NCBI GenBank assembly: GCA_963696665.1
Contig: CAVOLE010000028.1
Span: forward strand, 1-64,000
Source: Roseiarcus sp963696665
GTDB taxonomy: Bacteria; Pseudomonadota; Alphaproteobacteria; Rhizobiales; Beijerinckiaceae
Direction of reading: 5' to 3'
Length of the DNA stretch: 64,000 nucleotides
Each line of letters begins with the position of its first letter. Within the stretch, counting starts at the first letter, position 1. The position numbers and the translations under genes were made by a program. Shown here in pieces: positions 36,083-45,087 of the stretch. The notes under the pieces were generated by a model that was given only the letters and a program-made list of their open reading frames with translations, was not told the origin of the DNA and searched no databases.

Positions 36083-37168
36083 TTAGACGCGGACGATCGC
36101 GGCGATCGGGGCCTCCCCCGGCTTGCACTGGTGTTCGGTTCCGCCTGATACGAAGATCGCGGCGTCTCCGGTCACCGATGTGATGACAGCGCCGAGCGCG
36201 GCGCGCGCGTGGCGCTCGTAATTGATGTCCGCGTCGGACAGCATCGTCGTGCGGCGTCCGCGCAGCATGCCGTTCGGCGGCGCCTCGGCCTTGGCGAAAA
36301 TCGCGACAATGCGCTCGGGCTCGATCGTAAGCTTGGGGTCTCCAACCGCGTCGCGCGCCGCGGCGCGCACCGCATCGGCGTCGACGACGTCGGAGAGGAT
36401 GGCGTGGCCAATCCGCAAATCTCCACCGGCCATCTCCGAATTGCCAAACAGGAGGATTTCGCAATTCTTAAGTTCGCCGCCGGCGGAGGTGTTTGCGACG
36501 GAGGAGAAGAGGTCCAATCGCTCAGCGATGACAGCGTCGCTCAGTTCGGCCTCTCTGATTTCCCCGAGCCCGAGCGCGACGCCGAGCGCGGTCGCGCCCC
36601 GGGCGAAGGCCTTCGAGCCGTTCGGGTCGCGCGTGACGAGTTTGGCGCCGCGCCGGTCGGCGTCGGCAATCGCGGCGGGCGTAAGGAGCGGGCCTTTGAC
36701 CTGGACATAGTGCACGTCCTTCGGGTCGGGGATTCCAGCCTCTTTCTGCGCGCGGCTGACAGCAGCGGCGACTTCACGAACCTCCGCCAACGCGCCAATT
36801 TCCTCGGGCGCAAAATCGCGTGTCACGGCCACGCCAAAGGCGAGCCGTTTCCCTTGAGCCTTTTCGGAAGCCGCGCGGGTGAAGAGCGTCGCATGCGGGC
36901 TCAACACGCCCTCGGTCCCGCCGGACCAGACAAAAGCGACGCGCTTCAGGACCTCTTCCGGAGAGACGCCGAGGCGCTTTGCGAGAGCAAGCGAATAGGA
37001 CAGCGTGGCGAAGCCGCGCGTGAAGTCGTTGGCGCCGCCATTGCCCTCGGTCTTGCCGATCAAAGCGACGATCTCGGCTGGATTGATCTTTCCCTGGTCG
37101 ATGAGACGCTCCATGACGGAAACGTCGTTGGGGCTGTTCATCGGAAGCTTGTGGACGCCAACCTTCAT
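36083..37168 (-). CDS. Barbiturase/cyanuric acid hydrolase family enzyme
   Basis: A 361-residue ring-opening amidohydrolase of the AtzD/Bar (Toblerone-fold) family, which hydrolyses barbiturate to ureidomalonate or cyanuric acid to carboxybiuret. The three repeated Ser-Lys pairs are all present: K39 (LIGKTEGNG) with S82 (WSGGTEGVLSPHAT), K158 (VQVKGPLL) with S228 (VANTSAGGE), and K293 (IFAKAEAPPNG) with S341 (FVSGGTEHQ). A C-terminal metal site is likely. Sequence alone does not separate barbiturase from cyanuric acid hydrolase; the BMP nucleoside-type transporter favours a pyrimidine. It lies 51 bases after the GntR gene. Confidence 0.92.
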   Translation of the reverse strand: MKVGVHKLPMNSPNDVSVMERLIDQGKINPAEIVALIGKTEGNGGANDFTRGFATLSYSLALAKRLGVSPEEVLKRVAFVWSGGTEGVLSPHATLFTRAASEKAQGKRLAFGVAVTRDFAPEEIGALAEVREVAAAVSRAQKEAGIPDPKDVHYVQVKGPLLTPAAIADADRRGAKLVTRDPNGSKAFARGATALGVALGLGEIREAELSDAVIAERLDLFSSVANTSAGGELKNCEILLFGNSEMAGGDLRIGHAILSDVVDADAVRAAARDAVGDPKLTIEPERIVAIFAKAEAPPNGMLRGRRTTMLSDADINYERHARAALGAVITSVTGDAAIFVSGGTEHQCKPGEAPIAAIVRV

Positions 37169-37219
37169 CGAGCCAAATCCTTATCCTAGCGCGTGGCCTT
37201 AAGTCTCGCATCCTTCGCG

Positions 37220-37987
37220 TCAACGAGCCCTTTTTTGCGGCGAAGAGTCTGGACCGGATCGCGCAGCATGAGGGTCATTCGCCCGAGGCTTGAGCGCGGC
37301 GACGATGGAGCGGGCCGTGCCAAGATCATGCTGGCGCATGATCTCGCCCGCGCGGCGCGAGTCTCGCTTCGCCAAGGCGGCCATGATCTGGTTGTGCTCC
37401 CCCATCGCCTCCATCCAGCGGGCGTGCGACGCAAGCGCGGCGTAGCGGGCTCGCCGCGCCCGCGACATCAACGACGCATGGATGGCCTGCAGCGTCGCGT
37501 TCTTTGACGCTTCGACAATGGCGAGATGAATTTCGTGGTTGAGCTTGAAGTACGGCTGTCGTTCGCCCGCTGCGTGATGCCGCGCCATGCGTTTGTGGGC
37601 GCGCTGAAGCTTGTCGAGGTTCCGTTCATTCATCCGCTCCGCGGCCAGTTCGCACGCGTGGCGCTCGATTCCGGCGATTGTCTCAAACAGGTCGAGAATG
37701 TCCTCGCTCGACAGTTCGCTGACGCGAGCCCCGCGGCCAGGCAGGAGATCGACCAGCCCTTCGGTCGCGAGCAGCTTGGTCGCCTCGCGAATCGGCGTGC
37801 GTGAAACCTGCAGAATTTTCGCAAGGTTCGCGTCATGGAGCCGCCCTCCGGATGCGAGCTCCCCTTCGACGATCATATCCCGCAGACGCTCGACCACAGT
37901 TTCGTGAAGCGGTTTTGGCCGCACGATAGCCGCGAAGGCCCGTCGCTCCGGCTGGGGCATTGGGGCGCCGGCGTCGCGCTCATTCAT
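37220..37987 (-). CDS. GntR/FadR-type transcription regulator
   Basis: A 255-residue regulator. The winged helix reads LHETVVERLRDMIVEGELASGGRLHDANLAKILQVSRTPIREATKLLATEGLVDLLPGRGARV, and the FCD effector domain has DILDLFETIAGIERHACELAAERM and the metal-site-like FKLNHEIHLAIVEAS and EHNQIMAAL histidines. The ATG at 37987 is chosen because the longer frame runs through the operator-like palindrome at 38058. It heads the barbiturase operon and diverges from the SsuABC-like operon, so it probably controls both. Confidence 0.88.
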   Translation of the reverse strand: MNERDAGAPMPQPERRAFAAIVRPKPLHETVVERLRDMIVEGELASGGRLHDANLAKILQVSRTPIREATKLLATEGLVDLLPGRGARVSELSSEDILDLFETIAGIERHACELAAERMNERNLDKLQRAHKRMARHHAAGERQPYFKLNHEIHLAIVEASKNATLQAIHASLMSRARRARYAALASHARWMEAMGEHNQIMAALAKRDSRRAGEIMRQHDLGTARSIVAALKPRANDPHAARSGPDSSPQKRAR

Positions 37988-38050
37988 GGTCGGCGTTCGT
38001 CTAGCCGTCGCGGTTCCGACGGCTTGGACCGGCGCCCAACAAATCGGCAG

Positions 38051-38071
38051 TTTTGCATTTTGCATGCAAAA
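38051..38071. promoter_or_regulatory. GntR operator candidate
   Basis: TTTTGCATGCAAAA (38058-38071) is a perfect 14-base palindrome. A further half-site TTTTGCA (38051-38057) stands directly in front, giving a direct plus inverted arrangement. It lies about 70 bases upstream of the GntR start and 190 bases upstream of the divergent binding-protein gene, a good place for autoregulation and control of both operons. Confidence 0.6.
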
Positions 38072-38258
38072 CTAGACACGAAAATCAGCAGGGTCGTCAA
38101 GAGAGGATCAACTCCTTCGCGCGGGATTGCGGTTGGCACAGCCATTGCAAAGCAGGCGCCAATGGCCGGGGCGCTTGACCCGGCGCCGCAATCCCCGCGC
38201 TCAATGCCCGTGCGGCTTAAGGCGTTGCGCAATGAACAGTGCGACAGGAGATTAACCC

Positions 38259-39566
38259 ATGCGCCCGTGGACGATTCTGCAACGGACTTTCGGCCAACTC
38301 GCGCTCGCGACGCTGCTCACCTGGGGCGCGGCGGCCGCGGAGACAGCAGATCGCTTTACGCCTGCGCCGCCTGAACCGGGCACGAACATTCCCGCCGCGA
38401 CCCTCAAATTCGGCATGCGTCCCTACGCCGACAACACCTTCTATATCATCGGGATGAAGAAGGGCTGGTTCCAGGACGTCGGCATCACGTTCGAGCCTGC
38501 GCCTTATGGCCTGAAGGTGAACGACTCCAATGTGACGACGCTCCTGCTCAATGGGCAGCTTGACATCATTTCGGAATTTTGTCCGCTGATGCTGCCGACC
38601 TACAAGGACGCCAACAAGCTCAAGTGCATCGCCTTCACCGACAATTTTCTGGCGAACGCCATCCTGGCCAATCCGGCGCTCAAGCTGAAGACTTTCAAGG
38701 ACTATGTCGGCGAGGGCAAGAACTTTGACGAAGCGCTGAAGGCGGCGCTCGCGCCGATGAAGGGCAAGACGCTGGTCGGCGCGCCGGAGCTCAGCGACCG
38801 AGCGTTCGAAGAATACGTCAATAAGACGGGCGATGCGGGGTTCAAGCTTCAAGTGCTCGACGACGCGAAGTCGCTCGTGCTGGCGAAGGCGGGACGAGAG
38901 GACTTCGTCAACCCGGAAGGCGCTCCAATCGTCTACACGCTACGCCAAGCGGGCTGGACCAATCTCGTCGACATCGACGATCTCATCAAGCACGGGCCCG
39001 GCGGGGTCGATTCGCCGGTCGAGCCGTTGATCGGAATCGTGGGGATTGGAGGGAATTCCGACTATCTCAACAGCCATCAGAACACCGTTCTGCGCTTTTT
39101 GTCGGTCGTCTGGCGCATCATTGACGCCACCAAGAAGGACCCGTCGCTCTATGACCTGCAGGCCCCCTATCTGAACTCGATGGCCGGCACCAGCCTCGAC
39201 GGCAAAGGCGTCGCAGACACGGTCGCGATCCTTCATCCCTTCACGACGTTTGACAACAACAAGCAATATTACGACGACAAGCAGAGCACGACCTACTACG
39301 CCAACGTTTGGACGGCGGTGATCAAGAATTTCGAAGAGCACAAAATCATTCCCGCCGGCAAGGTTACGGCCGACGACGTCGTCTGGGGCGGGCCGATCTG
39401 GCATGAGATGGTGGCTTACCGGACGAAGACCGATGAGATCCTGAAGAAGCTCTCAGGCGCGACTCTGTCGCCGGACAAGCAGAAGCTCGTCGATCGGGCG
39501 AAGACGTTCTACGCCGACTACGACTTCCTCGACGCTTACCGCCTCGCGCTGGCCGCTTCGAGCTGA
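38259..39566 (+). CDS. SsuA/NMT1-like periplasmic binding protein
   Basis: A 435-residue solute-binding protein of the NMT1/SsuA/TauA kind. The signal peptide (MRPWTILQRTFGQLALATLLTW, cleavage near GAAAAE) is followed by LKFGMRPYADNTFYIIGMKKGWFQDVGITFE, VTTLLLNGQLDIISEFCPLMLPTYKDAN and LKCIAFTDNF. It is larger than SsuA (about 320) owing to a long C-terminal part. Ligands of the group include sulfonates, nitrate-like ions and aminopyrimidines (ThiY). Given the amidase and barbiturase neighbours, a pyrimidine-like ring is plausible but unproven. Confidence 0.83.
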   Translation: MRPWTILQRTFGQLALATLLTWGAAAAETADRFTPAPPEPGTNIPAATLKFGMRPYADNTFYIIGMKKGWFQDVGITFEPAPYGLKVNDSNVTTLLLNGQLDIISEFCPLMLPTYKDANKLKCIAFTDNFLANAILANPALKLKTFKDYVGEGKNFDEALKAALAPMKGKTLVGAPELSDRAFEEYVNKTGDAGFKLQVLDDAKSLVLAKAGREDFVNPEGAPIVYTLRQAGWTNLVDIDDLIKHGPGGVDSPVEPLIGIVGIGGNSDYLNSHQNTVLRFLSVVWRIIDATKKDPSLYDLQAPYLNSMAGTSLDGKGVADTVAILHPFTTFDNNKQYYDDKQSTTYYANVWTAVIKNFEEHKIIPAGKVTADDVVWGGPIWHEMVAYRTKTDEILKKLSGATLSPDKQKLVDRAKTFYADYDFLDAYRLALAASS

Positions 39567-39579
39567 TGGAGCGGTCGCG

Positions 39580-40452
39580 ATGATCGGACGCGTCGAGGCC
39601 GTGGCGACGCCGCCCAGCCGAAGCGAAGCCTGGTCCTCGCATGACCTCTTCCGGGCCGTCTCCAAGGCGCTCGCCGCGCTCGATCCGTTCCGGCTCGCCG
39701 GAGCGGCTTTGTTCATAGCGCTTTGGGAACTGGCGTCGCTTCTCGTTTCGCCCATCATCCTGCCGGGGCCGCTCTCGGTGCTCCGCCGCGCGGCGACGGA
39801 TTTCTGGTCCGCGCCTGCGCTCTCCTACTACGGCGTCGAGGACCCGAGCCTCGCCGGTAATTTGGCCTATACGGCGGAGAATGTCGCGATCGCCGCCTTG
39901 ATCGGCTCCGTCATCGGCGTGACGCTCGGCCTCTTGTCGGCCCGTGTCTGGTTCGTCCGCGCGGCCATGGACCCCATCATGATGACGGCGGGCACGGTTC
40001 CGATCCTCATCGCGGCGCCGTTCCTGTTGATCTGGTTCGGCGTCGGGAGGGCGAGCGCGGTCAGCCTTGTGGCGTTCTACATTGTCGTCATCCTCTATCT
40101 CTCCGCCCAGCGCGCGGCGCTCAATCTCGATCCGATCTATGAGAACTATGCGCTGACTCTAGGTTCGCGTCGCGGGCGGATGCTGCGCGACATCCTGATC
40201 CCGGGAACAGTACCGGAGATCCTTGGCGGTTTCCGCATCGCGCTCGCTGGCTCCTGGGGGCTCGAGGCGGTTGCGGAACTGCTCGGCTCACAGTCCGGGA
40301 TCGGCAAGGTGCTCGAGGTCCTTGCGGGAGCGACCGACCCGCAAGGGATTCTGGCCACGCTGCTTGTGCTTGGGCTCGCCGCTATTGTCACCGATGGTCT
40401 GGCGGCCACGTTGATCGCGCGTTTTGCGGCATGGCGTTTTGCGGGCTCTTAA
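39580..40452 (+). CDS. SsuC-like ABC permease 1
   Basis: A 290-residue BPD_transp_1 permease with about six membrane segments. The EAA loop is NYALTLGSRRGRMLRDILIPGTVPEILGGFRIAL, and the usual downstream GSWGLEAVAELLGSQSGIGKVLEV follows. It starts 13 bases after the binding-protein gene and is followed by the ATPase gene. A second different permease at 41281 suggests a heterodimeric channel, uncommon for the SsuABC type, where one permease gene is normal. Confidence 0.86.
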   Translation: MIGRVEAVATPPSRSEAWSSHDLFRAVSKALAALDPFRLAGAALFIALWELASLLVSPIILPGPLSVLRRAATDFWSAPALSYYGVEDPSLAGNLAYTAENVAIAALIGSVIGVTLGLLSARVWFVRAAMDPIMMTAGTVPILIAAPFLLIWFGVGRASAVSLVAFYIVVILYLSAQRAALNLDPIYENYALTLGSRRGRMLRDILIPGTVPEILGGFRIALAGSWGLEAVAELLGSQSGIGKVLEVLAGATDPQGILATLLVLGLAAIVTDGLAATLIARFAAWRFAGS

Positions 40453-40465
40453 GGCGGAGGACGAG

Positions 40466-41284
40466 ATGCCGACTGAACCCGGGCGCCGAATGATCGAACT
40501 CGTTCACCTCGGCCGCAACTATACGCGCGCGGACGGCGCGCATGTGATCGCAGTCGACGACGTCTCGCTCATTGTGCCTGAAGGCGAGTTTGTCTGCCTG
40601 ATCGGCCCTTCCGGTTGCGGCAAGAGCACGCTTCTGCAGATGATCGCAGGCCTGGTAGCACCCTCGTCCGGCGCGATCGTCGTCGACGGCAAGGAGATCG
40701 ACGGGCCCGGCCGCGAGCGGGGAATGGTTTTCCAGCGCGACAGCGTGTTCCCATGGATGCGCGTGATCGACAATGTCGAATATGGCCTCAAGTGTCGCGG
40801 AGTCTCGGCCGGCGCGCGCCGGGATATCGCGCGCGACTACCTCAAGCGCGTCGGCCTTTCGCACGTGGAGCGCGCCTGGCCGCGCGAGCTTTCCGGCGGC
40901 ATGCTCAAGCGCGTCGCCATCGCCGCCGTGTTCGCCAACGGCGGCGAGGTCCTTCTGCTCGATGAGCCATTCGGCGCGCTCGACTATGTGACGCGGCGGC
41001 AGTTGCAGGAGGTGCTTCTCGACCTCTGGGAAGAGCCGGGCCGCGCCGTTCCAACGGTGGTGTTCGTGACGCATGACGTCGACGAGGCGCTCCTGCTCGC
41101 GGACCGGATTGTCGCGATGCGAAGCGGCGCCATCGTCGACGACATTCCCGTCGAAGCCGCGCGTCCGCGAGACACCGACACGCTGCTTCTGCCCGAGATG
41201 GTCGCCATCAAGCACAAGCTGCTTGGGCACCTCGGCCTCGCCCATGCGGCGCGCGCGACGGCCAGCGAGAGAGGAGCCGCGTGA
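40466..41284 (+). CDS. SsuB/TauB-like ABC ATPase
   Basis: A 272-residue ATPase with GPSGCGKST (Walker A), MVFQRDSVFPWMRVIDNVEYGL (Q-loop), LSGGMLKRVAIAAVF (signature, where MxQR is more common) and VLLLDEPFGALDYVTR, then FVTHDVDEALLLADRIVAM. The ATG at 40466 is preceded by GGCGGAGG, so it is preferred over the in-frame ATG inside the permease gene. It powers the permeases on both sides. Confidence 0.9.
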   Translation: MPTEPGRRMIELVHLGRNYTRADGAHVIAVDDVSLIVPEGEFVCLIGPSGCGKSTLLQMIAGLVAPSSGAIVVDGKEIDGPGRERGMVFQRDSVFPWMRVIDNVEYGLKCRGVSAGARRDIARDYLKRVGLSHVERAWPRELSGGMLKRVAIAAVFANGGEVLLLDEPFGALDYVTRRQLQEVLLDLWEEPGRAVPTVVFVTHDVDEALLLADRIVAMRSGAIVDDIPVEAARPRDTDTLLLPEMVAIKHKLLGHLGLAHAARATASERGAA

Positions 41285-42138
41285 CCACTGTCTCTCGCCA
41301 GCACCTCGTCTCGCTTTCGGTCTTCTTGGGCCTCGCGATCGTCTGGGAGATCCTCTCCTTCGTCTATACGGTCGAGGCGCAGCCGGGCGAGCCGATGGTC
41401 GCCGGATGGGGCACGCTTTTCACGCACACTCTTCTCAGCCTTTCCGACTATTGGCAGGGCGGATTCGGCGTGCCCGCGGTCGCCGATGGCGCGCCGCGCA
41501 GCTATCCTGCGGCGCTGCTCTCCATCCTTTTCCATTCGCTGGCGACGCTCGCTCGGCTTGCGAGCGGGCTCTTGCTTGGCGGCGTTCTCGGCCTCGCTCT
41601 CGGCCTTGCCGTTTCCTGGTCGCCGTGGAGCCGCAGACTTGTTCAACTGCCGACGCAGTTTCTGCGCGCTCTGCCGCTGCTCGCAATGGTGCCGCTGTTC
41701 CAGCTTTGGTTCGGCACTTATTTTTTTGGACAGGTGCTGTTCGTCTCATACGGCGTCGGCATGATCGTCTTCGCTGGCGTCGTCAATGCGGTGCGCAATG
41801 TTCCGCAGATCTTTATCGACAACGCTCGCGTGCTCGGCGCCTCGCGATCCCATCTTTACCGAACGGTGATCTTGCCCGCGATCCTGCCGGCCATGCGCTC
41901 CGTCGTCTTGCTCAGTCTCGGCGCGGGCTGGGGGGCGGTTCTCGCGGCCGAATATCTCGGCGCTCAGTCGGGCCTCGGATATATCATCGTCTACGCGCAG
42001 CAGTTCGGTCTCTTGGACCGGATGTTCCTGATCGCGCTCCTGTTCATCCTCTACACGTCCGCGAGCTACTGGGCGATTGAGCGTCTGTTCATCCGCCTGC
42101 TCGCCTGGTCGTCCTCGTCGCAAGCCGCCGGCCAATGA
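41281..42138 (+). CDS. SsuC-like ABC permease 2
   Basis: A 285-residue BPD_transp_1 permease. It starts with GTG overlapping the ATPase stop (GTGA). The EAA loop reads IDNARVLGASRSHLYRTVILPAILPAMRSVVLLSLGAGWGAVLAAEYLGAQSGLGYII. It is not a copy of the first permease. It overlaps the amidase-racemase gene by four bases, so transporter and enzyme are made together. Confidence 0.87.
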   Translation: MTTVSRQHLVSLSVFLGLAIVWEILSFVYTVEAQPGEPMVAGWGTLFTHTLLSLSDYWQGGFGVPAVADGAPRSYPAALLSILFHSLATLARLASGLLLGGVLGLALGLAVSWSPWSRRLVQLPTQFLRALPLLAMVPLFQLWFGTYFFGQVLFVSYGVGMIVFAGVVNAVRNVPQIFIDNARVLGASRSHLYRTVILPAILPAMRSVVLLSLGAGWGAVLAAEYLGAQSGLGYIIVYAQQFGLLDRMFLIALLFILYTSASYWAIERLFIRLLAWSSSSQAAGQ

Positions 42139-44219
42139 CGGATCCGATCCTTCAGGAATCGGCGCTTTCGCTCGTCGAGGGCATGCGCGGCGGGCGCACG
42201 ACCGCCGTGGCGGTCATGCGCGCCGCTCTTCAGCGGATCAAGGCGCTCGAACCGGATGTCCGGGCCTTCGCACATTTTGACGCCGCCGCCGCGCTCGCCG
42301 CAGCCGAGCGCGCCGACCAAGAGCGAGCGTCCGGCGATCCGCCGGGGCCGCTGCACGGCCTGCCGGTGGCGGTCAAGGACATCATCGACACCGCGGACTT
42401 TCCGACCGAGCATGGCGGCGAAATCTTCCTCGGCCGGCGGCCGGAGCGCGACGCGACGATCGTCAAAAGATTGCGCGCCGCCGGCGCGATCGTGATCGGC
42501 AAGACCGTCACCTCGCAATACGCGCTTTTCGTCCCGGGGCCCACGCGCAATCCGCGCGATCTCGCGCGGACGCCCGGAGGCTCGTCAAGCGGATCGGCGG
42601 CGGCGGTCGCGGCGGGCTTCGTTCCCGTCGCGCTAGGGACACAGACCAATGGTTCGGTCATTCGGCCAGCTTCTTATTGCGGAATTGTCGGGTTCAAGCC
42701 GAGCCTCGGCGTCCTGCCGCGCACAGGCGTCTTGCGGCAATCGGCGCTCATCGATCACCCCGGCGTGTTCGCGAGAAGCGTCGCCGACGCCGCGCTCGTC
42801 GTCGACACGATCGCTGGCGAGGACGTGGAAGACTCCCTGTCGCGGAACTTGCCGGCTTCATTGCTTGACGCCGCGCTCGACCGCGGCAAGACGCCGCATG
42901 TGGCGTTCGCCTTGGGTCCGTTCGAATTGCGCGCCGAGCCGGCTGTGCGCGAAGCGCTGCGCGGCTTCCTTGCGCGCTTGCCTTCGCGGATCGACGCGAT
43001 CGAGCTTGGCCCGGAATTCGCCGTAGCGGAGACGACGCTGCGCGCGCTCATGTGCGCCGGCGTCGCTGAATTGCTGGGACCCGACATTGATGCCGCCCGA
43101 ACCCATGTTCCTGAGCTCGTCGTGCGGTTGGTTAAGGAAGGTCGCGCCCTATCGGCCGTGGATCTGGTCACGGCCTGGACCCGTCGCGACAGCCTTCGCA
43201 GCGAACTCATCGCGCGCATGTGGGAATACGACGCGGTGCTCACCTTTGCGTCGACCGGTCCGGCCCCGCTCGCATCCGAGGGGACGGGTGATCCCATCTT
43301 CGCGACATTGTGGACGCTGATCGGCGCGCCCGCCTATAGCCTGCCGCTGCTTCTGAGCTTCGATGGTCTGCCGATCGGCGTCCAGGCCGTCGGCGCCCGG
43401 GTCGCGACGCCGAACTCACGTCGCCGCGCCTGGCTCATGCGAGCGACCGCGGATTCCACCCCAGGGCGATCGATGCGTATCCTTATCATCAATCCGAACA
43501 CCACCGAGGAGGTCACCTCGCTCATGCTCGAGGCCGGGCGCGCTGCGGCGTCGCCGGGGGCCGAGCTCCGCGCGATCACTGCGCCAAAGGGACTGCCGTA
43601 CATCACGAGCCGGGCGGAGGCGCAGATCGGCGGAGCGATCGCGCTCGAAATGTTGGCGGATGCGCGAGGCGGATGCGACGCCGCGATCCTCGCCGCCTTC
43701 GGCGATCCGGGGCTGTTCGGCGCCCGCGAGTTGTTCGACTTTCCGGTGATCGGCATATCGGAGGCCGCCATGCTGACCGCATGCATGCTCGGCGGGCGGT
43801 TTCTCATCGTCACCTTCGCCAGCGCGCTCTGCGGCTGGTTTCGCGACTGCGTCGCCATGCACCGACTGGAAGACCGCTGCGCCGGCGTCGTTGCGCTGGA
43901 CCGCAACTTCGGCTCGTTGGAGGACGTTCGCGAGACGAATTGGGAGGCGCTGATGGCGCTCGCCAACGCCGCTGTCGCCGAGCGTGACGCGGATGTCGCG
44001 ATCCTGGCAGGCGCGCCATTGACGGGGCTCGCGTCTCGGGCGCGGGGTCTCATTCAGGTTCCGGTCATCGACCCGATCGTCGCCGCGGTGAAGCAAGCCG
44101 AGGCGCTCATCACGCTCGAGACGACGAAAGCCTCGCGCGGAAGCTTCAAGCGCCCTGAGCCAAAGGCCTCCTCAGGGTTGGCTGCAAAGTTGGCCGCGTA
44201 TCTCGAGCACGCTCAATGA
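42135..44219 (+). CDS. Amidase fused to Asp/Glu/hydantoin racemase-like domain
   Basis: A 694-residue two-domain protein. Residues 1 to about 440 are an amidase-signature hydrolase with K81, S150 and S174 in exact family spacing. Residues from about 454 start afresh with MRILIINPNTTEEVTSLM, the opening of hydantoin/allantoin racemases, and continue FGDPGLFGARELFDFPVIGISEAAMLTACMLGGRFLIVT. Both catalytic Cys positions of hydantoin racemases appear replaced: AAFGDPG where CFGDPG is usual, and LAGAPLTG where a GC motif is usual. The end of the amidase domain (ARVATPNSRRRAWLM) looks locally out of frame, so two compensating indels are possible. All three frames are open across the junction, so the fusion does not depend on them. 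Confidence 0.82.
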   Translation: MTDPILQESALSLVEGMRGGRTTAVAVMRAALQRIKALEPDVRAFAHFDAAAALAAAERADQERASGDPPGPLHGLPVAVKDIIDTADFPTEHGGEIFLGRRPERDATIVKRLRAAGAIVIGKTVTSQYALFVPGPTRNPRDLARTPGGSSSGSAAAVAAGFVPVALGTQTNGSVIRPASYCGIVGFKPSLGVLPRTGVLRQSALIDHPGVFARSVADAALVVDTIAGEDVEDSLSRNLPASLLDAALDRGKTPHVAFALGPFELRAEPAVREALRGFLARLPSRIDAIELGPEFAVAETTLRALMCAGVAELLGPDIDAARTHVPELVVRLVKEGRALSAVDLVTAWTRRDSLRSELIARMWEYDAVLTFASTGPAPLASEGTGDPIFATLWTLIGAPAYSLPLLLSFDGLPIGVQAVGARVATPNSRRRAWLMRATADSTPGRSMRILIINPNTTEEVTSLMLEAGRAAASPGAELRAITAPKGLPYITSRAEAQIGGAIALEMLADARGGCDAAILAAFGDPGLFGARELFDFPVIGISEAAMLTACMLGGRFLIVTFASALCGWFRDCVAMHRLEDRCAGVVALDRNFGSLEDVRETNWEALMALANAAVAERDADVAILAGAPLTGLASRARGLIQVPVIDPIVAAVKQAEALITLETTKASRGSFKRPEPKASSGLAAKLAAYLEHAQ

Positions 44220-45060
44220 CCGGGAGCGGCGAAGTCGGCTGCGTGTCGTTGGGCGGGCGGCGATACGCCGTGCAGCGCAATTTCGGCCGCGCGCCTTCCG
44301 ATCTTTCGCCAGCCCGCGTTAGCCAGGTCGCCGTGGAATCGTCCGGGCGGGTGCATGTGCTGCGTCGCGGAGAGCCGCCTGTCCTCGTGTACGAACCGGA
44401 CGGCGCCTTTGTCCGATCCTATGGCGCGGGCGAAATCTTCGATTCGCATGGAATCTCGATCGATCCTCAGGACCGCGTGTGGATTGCCGATCGTGACGCC
44501 CATCAGGTTGTCGTCTTCGATCTTTCGGGCCGACCGATCCTGCGTATCGGCGAGCGGCATAGCCCGAAATGGGAGGCGCCTTTCAATCACCCGACCCGCG
44601 CCGCCATTGCGCCGGACGGCGCGATCTTCGTCGCGGATGGATATGGCAATGCGCGTATCCACGAGTTCTCGCCGGAAGGCGAGTGGCGGTCGAGCTTCGG
44701 CGAGATCGGCGCGGGGCCGCGACAGTTCATGACGCCGCATTCTGTGATCGTTGATCGTGAGCAAAGGCTTCTGGTGTGCGATCGCGAGAACGACCGGGTG
44801 CAGGTCTTTGATCGCGACGCGCAATGGTTGGCCGACTGGAAAGGTCTATGTCGACCCATGGACCTATGCGAGCGCGAAGACGGAGCCATTTTGGTGAGTG
44901 ATCAGGTTCCGAGCGTCACCGCCTTCGCTCCGGACGGCGCTCGCATCGATAGGGCTCGCCCGTCCTGAACGGCGCTCATGGGATCGCTCTCGGACGGAAC
45001 GGCGAGATATATCTGGCCGAAATCGAACCTTCGTCGGTGACGAAACTCGCTCCGGTTTGA
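44216..45060 (+). pseudogene. NHL/SMP-30-like beta-propeller protein, late frameshift
   Basis: An NHL-repeat six-bladed propeller overlapping the fusion gene by four bases. Repeats are visible as SQVAVESSGRVHVLRR, HGISIDPQDRVWIADRDAHQVVVFD, TRAAIAPDGAIFVADGYGNARIHEFSPEGEW and HSVIVDREQRLLVCDRENDRVQVFD. At about 44945-44953 the frame is lost; another frame then supplies the last blade, GSPVLNGAHGIALGRNGEIYLAEIEPSSVTKLAPV, ending at 45060. Corrected length is about 281 residues. Relatives include lactonases and peptidylglycine lyases, but the catalytic role here is unknown. Confidence 0.78.
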
Positions 45061-45087
45061 GCACGAAGGCGTGAGGCCGGCGGAGCC

